A stretch of DNA of 64,000 bases, from assembly GCA_963995505.1 (NCBI GenBank), contig OZ023189.1, positions 3,175,155 through 3,239,154 of the forward strand, read 5' to 3'. The position numbers were made by a program, and so were the translations under genes. Shown piece after piece: positions 57,866 through 64,000 of the stretch. Origin of the DNA: Hypericum androsaemum. Taxonomy: Eukaryota > Streptophyta > Magnoliopsida > Malpighiales > Hypericaceae. Each line of letters opens with the position of its first letter. Positions within the stretch are counted from its first letter, which is position 1. Under the pieces are notes generated by a model that was given only the letters and a program-made list of their open reading frames with translations, did no database searches and had not been told where the DNA came from.

Positions 57866-58588
57866 CTTTTAATTGTAACTCTTCCTTTCTTTTGATATCA
57901 TCAATTTATTTATATTCTATCTCCAAAAGTTCAACCAAAAAAAATCGGTTTAAGAAAATTGCATTCTGTTTCTAGTGCACGGTGCAACTGTTGCTTGCTT
58001 GAAACAGGAAGGTGAAGAGTTGCAATGAAAATTGAAACCTACATGTCTTTAAGAAATGGTTCAGAGTTCAATGTTTGCATGAAAAATGAGAATATTTTGG
58101 TTAATCAAAGGGCGAGAAGATTAAAAGGCATCATTCCCTGTATTTGTATTCGGATTCTGGTCGAGCATATTTAAGAAGTAATTTTGTTAATGTTGTTTTT
58201 GAATTCGTTAGACTTGAAATTAAAATCTTATAAACTCACACCCTTGGAAAAAAATAAAAAAAATAACGTTCCAAATTTTCGTAGGGGCTTGTAAAGCCAC
58301 TAGGTTTGATGCGGCAATGCGTCTAGTTTCGTTCAAAGTTTTGAGCGGGCAACATAAACCGTAGGGTGTGGAAAGGAAAAAAACTACGAACCGCATAACC
58401 GGCCCATAAATCTGGTTCTAAAGGGAACCAAATAAGATCGGTTCTTTTATTCCGTGTGAAATGGTTATCATAACTTATAAAAGAAACCATAAAAACCCAG
58501 ACAGAATCGTTAGTTCAAATTTTGCATTGTAATTTTCAATTTCCATTTGATTTATCCCATGCTTGTTTATGTTCAAGAAAACTTATAT
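57866..58588. other. AT-rich intergenic DNA
   Basis: Nothing recognised; upstream flank of the helicase fragment. Confidence 0.4.
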
Positions 58589-60104
58589 CGACTTACTTTT
58601 TATTTGTACTAAAGCATCTTTTGATTTCTTTTAAAAGTGATCTAGAACTATTCTCAAATTTGTGACCCTTAAATATTGCGGGTGAGAAGAAGAATCAAAC
58701 CAAAATATTGGATCGATTGTGGACCATAAATAAAGAACAGAATGAGGTGTGTTATAAATAAAAAGGTCTTACGAGTGTTATGAACCGGGAGTTATTGTTC
58801 ATGAACTATCAGTTTACGATTTTTCTAAAGGATAAATGATTAATCTTAACAATGACTAGTGTCTATGGTTCAGTCCCTGAATCAGAGTTCATTGGATTAT
58901 AATTGATTATCAGGTAACTAAATCTTTTTATAAATTGATCTTGAACTTAATGTAAAAAAATTAAGTAATCTACTTATTATAAGCTCAAGAGAAATCAGCG
59001 CTATGATAGTTCCCTTGCATTAATCAATGGAGCTACTCACTGAGGAGATCATTGAATCTAATTATACTTCATGTTGAGGTTGTATCAAAACCATATAATT
59101 TTAAAATATCTGAACGACTCAATTTTTGTGTCGCCGTTTAACTGTCGTCAAATTATCGAGATAATGAGCATGAAATCATTGGAAAAAAAAATCATCATTC
59201 CAACATTGCATCAACAGAAAATTAGATGTTGCAACATCACTGAGCTAAAAAATTAACAAATTAGCTCTACGATATTTATTAATTACAATAGTTAGTGAGA
59301 ACTAGACGAAGAAGCACAAATTTTACTAGTGTATAAATTAAATAAATACCAAATATATTTCTTAACATCTCGAATAATAACTGAAACACACGTACAGATA
59401 ACAAGATCTAAATCTATAAACATATTCAAATCCTCATAATATGTACCTAAAAAATTTGTTAAACACTCAGCAATTAAATTAATTCGTGAGATTTGTTCCA
59501 AAATATTTTAATCCTTTTATGGAATTTTGCACAATGTATATGCGCAACTCGTCATCACCATAAAATTCATAACTAAAATAAATAAGTTGCAAGCTAATAT
59601 ACACCGAAAAATGTTAATCACACGATTAGAAGTTCCTAAAAGTTGCATTATTTTTCCAGAATATTTCTCTATTGTCGTAACAAAATAATATTTGAAATTG
59701 GATTGGAAAAAATAAAAAATGTTTAATAAATGGTTAGTCGAATTCTAAGGATGTTAAACATAAGTTTGCAAACATTTTGTTCTCATATTATTTGCTTACA
59801 GTATTTAGCACATTGTTTTTGTTACTTGGTCGTACCCATAAATAAGAAATTAATGATCCTATTATAAATAAATTTGTGTAAGAAATTTTAGGTCCATCTT
59901 GGAAAAAAAATTAAGTATATCACATGGACGTCTAATTTGAAAATATTTCTAACCAAATAAAGGTCATACATATTTTTTCCAAATAATGTATTGCAACCAT
60001 ATTTAATTGTTAACAGTATAATAATTATATAGCATGAAATCTTAATTACTATAATATAAAATATAAATGTATCTATGCTTTTATATTGTCTCGAATTTAT
60101 TTCA
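58589..60104. repeat. Partial tandem duplication, copy 1
   Basis: 58721-59680 matches 61193-62155 almost base for base. 59950-60104 matches 62180-62339. 58589-58880 matches 62340-62627. In copy 2/3 the unit end (CTCGAATTTATTTC) is joined directly to the unit start (GACTTACTTTTTATTTG), which fixes the tandem unit borders. No gene inside. Confidence 0.9.
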
Positions 60105-60600
60105 CATTCAAATTTAAGATAATAACAAACGTTAAACGTTCACGAATTATAATATAAAAAAATTCAGAAACAATGTGTTCTTTAACTTTTAATCGGGGTA
60201 TCATTGTGTGCAAAAGTTATGTCTTAAGGAGGATGTGGAACCATATATATTGTTGAAAGTACCATGCAAATTGGGCAGAAGTACCAATTCGTGCTCACAT
60301 GTGACATACAAATTATGATTTATACCATCTCGTATCTAAATTTATTGAACTGAACAATCTAGATTCAAGCCGGCTCATCATATTAAGATATAATCTTAAT
60401 TTGAAGTGTGTAGAATACTAACTAGAGCTCCCAACCGGTACGAAGTTTTACGTTGTACTTAATCCTGAGTTGAAAGTTAAAAACCTAAAACTATAACTTC
60501 AAAAGCAGTGTATCGAACGCAGAAATACTCTGTTTTCAAAGAGTTGAAAAGATATAACGTTAATTTCATGCAAAATATTATAGTAATTTATCCAAAGAAA
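60105..60600. other. DNA containing the dispersed 190-bp repeat
   Basis: 60325-60525 is the partner of 50880-51065. The rest is AT-rich with no gene. Confidence 0.6.
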
Positions 60601-60627
60601 ATGAATCTAATTAACTGACAGAGAAAA

Positions 60628-61191
60628 TTAAGTGATTAATTGACACATCCGCGCAATTGATGGCATCCCATTGAAGGCCTCAATTTCATCCCTGCACAAG
60701 TCATAAAGCTTGTGTGAAGCTCTTCCGGTATAGTTCATGGATTTGAACTAACTATATGATTTGGCGTATGAAGTTGGATCACACTCACTTACCGAACTTT
60801 TAGCAGCATTTCAGACTTTTCTCGAAATTTATCTTTTAAGCTTTTGATCATTGGCCCTAGATGAACTGTTCCACTCGGGTTCCCATCTTTGCTCTGTGAT
60901 AACAATTAAGGTATAACCACCAGTCAATGTAACAGAACACATAATGATCTTCGGGTACATCAGCGATAAGTAGACGGAGTGCGCATTTTGTACGCGACCA
61001 GCGAATAGTTTGTTTCCAACGACACAAACAAGTTACTTACCGTTGTGTGCATTTGTAGCCGCATGTTAATTGCCATTCGGGTTGAGCATAGTCGATTGAC
61101 TTGACAAGACTGAGAATCAGATTCAGGATATATGATTGGTCCATCAGCAGGCTGAAGTCCCACTGGCCATCGCATTGGAACCACCAAACTC
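60628..61191 (-). CDS. 3' end of an unidentified gene, three exons with intact frame
   Basis: Exons 61191-61041, 60893-60793 and 60691-60628 have consensus borders (ACG|GTAAGT, TTATCACAG|AG, TTCG|GTAAGT, TTGTGCAG|G) and keep phase to a stop at 60628-60630. They encode about 105 residues: LVVPMRWPVGLQPADGPIIY, PESDSQSCQVNRLCSTRMAI, NMRLQMHTT, SKDGNPSGTVHLGPMIKSLK, DKFREKSEMLLKVRDEIEAF, NGMPSIARMCQLIT. The last part is charged and probably helical. The upstream part of the gene is cut by the duplication breakpoint at about 61193, so it is probably a pseudogene fragment although no lesion is seen. Family not recognised. Confidence 0.6.
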
Positions 61192-61192
61192 C

Positions 61193-62339
61193 TGCACCAT
61201 AAATAAAGAACAGAATGAGGTGTGTTATAAATAAAAAGGTCTTACGAGTGTTATGAACCGGGAGTTCTTGTTCATGAACTATCAGTTTACGATTTTTCTA
61301 AAAGATAAATGATTAATCTTAACAATGACTAGTGTCTATGGTTCAGTCCCTGAATCAGAGTTCATTGGATTATAATTGATTATCAGGTAACTAAATCTTT
61401 TTATAAATTGATCTTGAACTTAATGTAAAAAAATTAAGTAATCTACTTATTATAAGCTCAAGAGAAATCAGCGCTATGATAGTTCCCTTGCATTAATCAA
61501 TGGAGCTACTCACTGAGGAGATCATTGAATCTAATTATACTTCATGTTGAGGTTGTATCAAAACCATATAATTTTAAAATATCTGAACGACTCAATTTTT
61601 GTATCGCCGTTTAACTGTCGTCAAATTATCGAGACAATGAGTATGAAATCATTGGGAAAAAAATCATCATTCCAACATTGCATCAACAGAAAATTAGATG
61701 TTGCAACATCACTGAGCTAAAAAATTAACAAATTAGCTCTACGATATTTATTAATTACAATAGTTAGTGAGAACTAGATGAAGAAGCACAAATTTTACTA
61801 GTGTATAAATTAAATAAATACCAAATATATTTCTTAACATCTCGAATAATAACTGAAACACACGTACAGATAACAAGATCTAAATCTATAAACATATTCA
61901 AATCCTCATAATATGTACCTAAATTTTTTTTAAACACTCAGCAATTAAATTAATTCGTGAGATTTGTTCCAAAATATTTTAATCCTTTTATGGAATTTTG
62001 CACAATCTATATGCGCAACTCGTCAGCACCATAAAATTCATAACTAAAATAAATAAGTTGCAAGCTAATATACACCGAAAAATGTTAATCGCACGATTAG
62101 AAGTTCCTAAAAGTTGCATTATTTTTCCAGAATATTTCTCTATTGTCGTAACCAAATAAAGGTCATACATATTTTGAAAATATTTCTAACCAAGTAAAGG
62201 TCATACATATTTTTTCCAAATAATGTATTGCAACCATATTTAATTGTTAACAGTATAATAATTATATAGCATGAAATCTTAATTACTATAATATAAAATA
62301 TAAATGTATCTATGCTTTTATATTGTCTCGAATTTATTT
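61193..62339. repeat. Partial tandem duplication, copy 2
   Basis: Direct copy of 58729-60104 lacking about 270 bases near 59690-59945. Very few differences over the shared part, so the duplication is recent. Confidence 0.9.
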
Positions 62340-62627
62340 CGACTTACTTTTTATTTGTACTAAAGCATCTTTTGATTTCTTTTAACAGTGATTTAGAACT
62401 ATTCTCAAATTTGTGACCCTTAAATATTGCGGGTGAGAACAAGAATCAAACCAAAATATTGGATCGATTGTGGACCATAAATAAAGATCAAAATGACGCG
62501 TGTTATAAATAAAAAGGTCTTACGAGTGTTATGAACCGGCAGTTATTGTTCATGAACCACCAGTTTACGGTTTTTATAAAGGATAAATGATTAATCTTAA
62601 CATTGACTAGTGTCTATGGTTCAGTCC
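62340..62627. repeat. Partial tandem duplication, copy 3 (truncated)
   Basis: Direct copy of 58589-58876 with more differences than copy 2. It stops abruptly at the motif GTCTATGGTTCAGTCC, where the following sequence changes in composition. Confidence 0.9.
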
Positions 62628-64000
62628 TCAAACAGGGGGCATCAGTCGGCGTCAGCTCTTTTTCTTTCGGGGAGGCAAAGTCGTCCGGTAGGGGCAGAGG
62701 GAATTTCCGGTAGAGTGGTTAAATACGTTGAAATCAGAAATTTTTCGACTGGGCCTACCAGTAAAGCAACTCGGTCTCTTTTTTGGCAGCTTTTTTAAAG
62801 ACATCTTTAATGAAATGTCAGAATTCTCACTTAATAAGGAAATTTTGACAGAAACAAAGCCTGATTCAAAAGAGGAGAACCATTTCTTTTTCATGTCCAG
62901 ATTTTTGGCTAGTTTTTTTTAGTATATATGAATTTGATTTCCTATTTCGGAGGGGTCAACCTTCCGAAATAGGGGACACGTGAATCATCGCTTTTGGGCG
63001 CAGGCAGCCCTTTACGATATAATCAATAATTTGCTTCGTTTTCAATTAGGTCTTGCGGGACCACCACCCCGGAGCATGTAGCCGCCAAAAACCCATATTT
63101 GTTCAAAGAAATAGTGCACCTCTTTCTCGAGAAGAGATGGGAAAGATGTTCAATCTCATTTTATTGAATAGTTTCCTTCTTTCTGACAGGAGGTATTATA
63201 ATAAGATAGTTGAATTTTCTTAGTCATCAATACGACCTGTTCTTAATAGAACCGATCTGATTCTCTCAACAATCAGAATTTCGAGCCCGATGTCTTCTTT
63301 TTTCCCCCAGTAGTTCTAACAATCCACCCTTCGCCCCCAAAGGAGAAACTATTTCAAATATTGTATTCGTGGAACAAATCTTATGTCGGATCTAGTGATG
63401 ATCTCGCTTTTGATTGAGTTGTCGATCAGACGAGGCCATATCTTGATATCACAGTGTCGCGTAAATATTACTGATTCATAGCCAAGGGAATAAAAGAAAG
63501 ACCTATGACTCTATCTTCATGACAAGAGGTGTACACGCTAGGCCTCACTCAAATAAATAATAATCATATTTAGTTATAGGAGTTACGGCCGTGTTTATTA
63601 CCATTTTCTAAGTTGTGGGACTTTGCCCATTTTCATTTAGAAAAAGAGGCCGGACGACGGGAATGGGTTGTTTGTTACATTTGGCTTCCTCTTCATTTAT
63701 GCTGGTTACAAAGACAAGGAGACAGAAAGAAACAGGGAGAAAAGTCGATTCAGGCCTCCTATTGTACCAATGTTTATATGCCATTCTAAGAATAAGCCGC
63801 AACCTCAGCATCAAAGAGGTTCTCACTCCCTTCTTGCTCCAGATCTTGTTCCCCCGATGTGAAAGTGGGTGGTTTCACTGACAGCTTTAAGGGCCTCTCT
63901 CATGACATTCAAGGAATCTGGACCGTGATCTTCAATCCTTAAAGATGCCATTAAAGCTGCCATTGAAAATCCCGGTCAAGATTCTTTAGATCGCATTGAA
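62628..64000. other. Compositionally distinct, possibly organelle-derived DNA
   Basis: GC content rises from the AT-rich flank, with long non-repetitive stretches that resemble plant mitochondrial intergenic DNA. Frames near 62610-62922 (GRVVKYVEIRNFSTGPTSKA; KDIFNEMSEFSLNKEILTET) and 63600-63880 (GFLFIYAGYKDKETERNREK) are not proteins I can identify. A nuclear insertion of mitochondrial DNA is one explanation; an unrelated nuclear gene is another. Confidence 0.3.

Noticed and set aside
1..64000. CRISPR arrays, rRNA genes, tRNA genes, bacterial-type operons
   Set aside because: No regularly spaced identical repeats, no rRNA similarity, and the only tRNA-like sequence is the SINE in TWD40-1 intron 11. 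The window is eukaryotic.

Overview
This window is plant nuclear DNA, most probably from a eudicot. Genes have many short introns with GT-AG borders, two genes match the plant-specific families TWD40-1 and MORF, Ty1-copia and Mutator-like elements are frequent, and intergenic DNA is AT-rich. I cannot name the species. The ORFs found by a naive six-frame search are mostly shadows; the gene models below were assembled exon by exon by checking reading phase across splice sites.

Three intact protein genes are present, all on the minus strand. They are a SERINC/TMS1-type membrane protein (1490-4240, 6 coding exons, 412 aa), the TPLATE-complex WD40 subunit TWD40-1 (12599-25022, 20 exons, 1350 aa) and a MORF/DAG organellar RNA-editing factor (27330-29000, 4 exons, 247 aa). 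They are unrelated housekeeping genes rather than one pathway: membrane lipid or serine-incorporator family, clathrin-mediated endocytosis, and organelle RNA editing.

The rest is mobile DNA and gene debris. From 5.3 to 12.1 kb lie a degenerate minisatellite, a 2.5-kb non-autonomous copia element with 5-bp target duplications, a Pack-MULE with a perfect 9-bp target duplication carrying a CTLH-domain gene fragment, and a second inverted-repeat element. A 1.1-kb inverted-repeat element lies at 25.7-26.8 kb. A third MULE-like element (29.2-30.8 kb) has a piece of plastid rpl2 inserted into one of its terminal inverted repeats. From 31 to 37.3 kb there are large direct and inverted duplications carrying fragments of one unidentified gene. 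At 38.3-39.3 kb is a young-looking foldback element with 184-bp arms around about 590 bp of GGA-rich purine tract. From 39.9 to 47.1 kb another MULE-like element contains a nested 6.1-kb copia element.

From 49.4 to 58 kb is a cluster of pseudogenes: the NRPA2 C-terminus, a NAL1-like protease, fragments of the TWD40-1 and MORF loci from this same window, and a duplicated 5' end of a SEN1/UvrD-like helicase. From 58.6 to 62.6 kb is a partial tandem duplication enclosing the intact-looking 3' end of an unidentified gene. From 62.63 kb to the end the base composition changes to something organelle-like, without a gene I can name.
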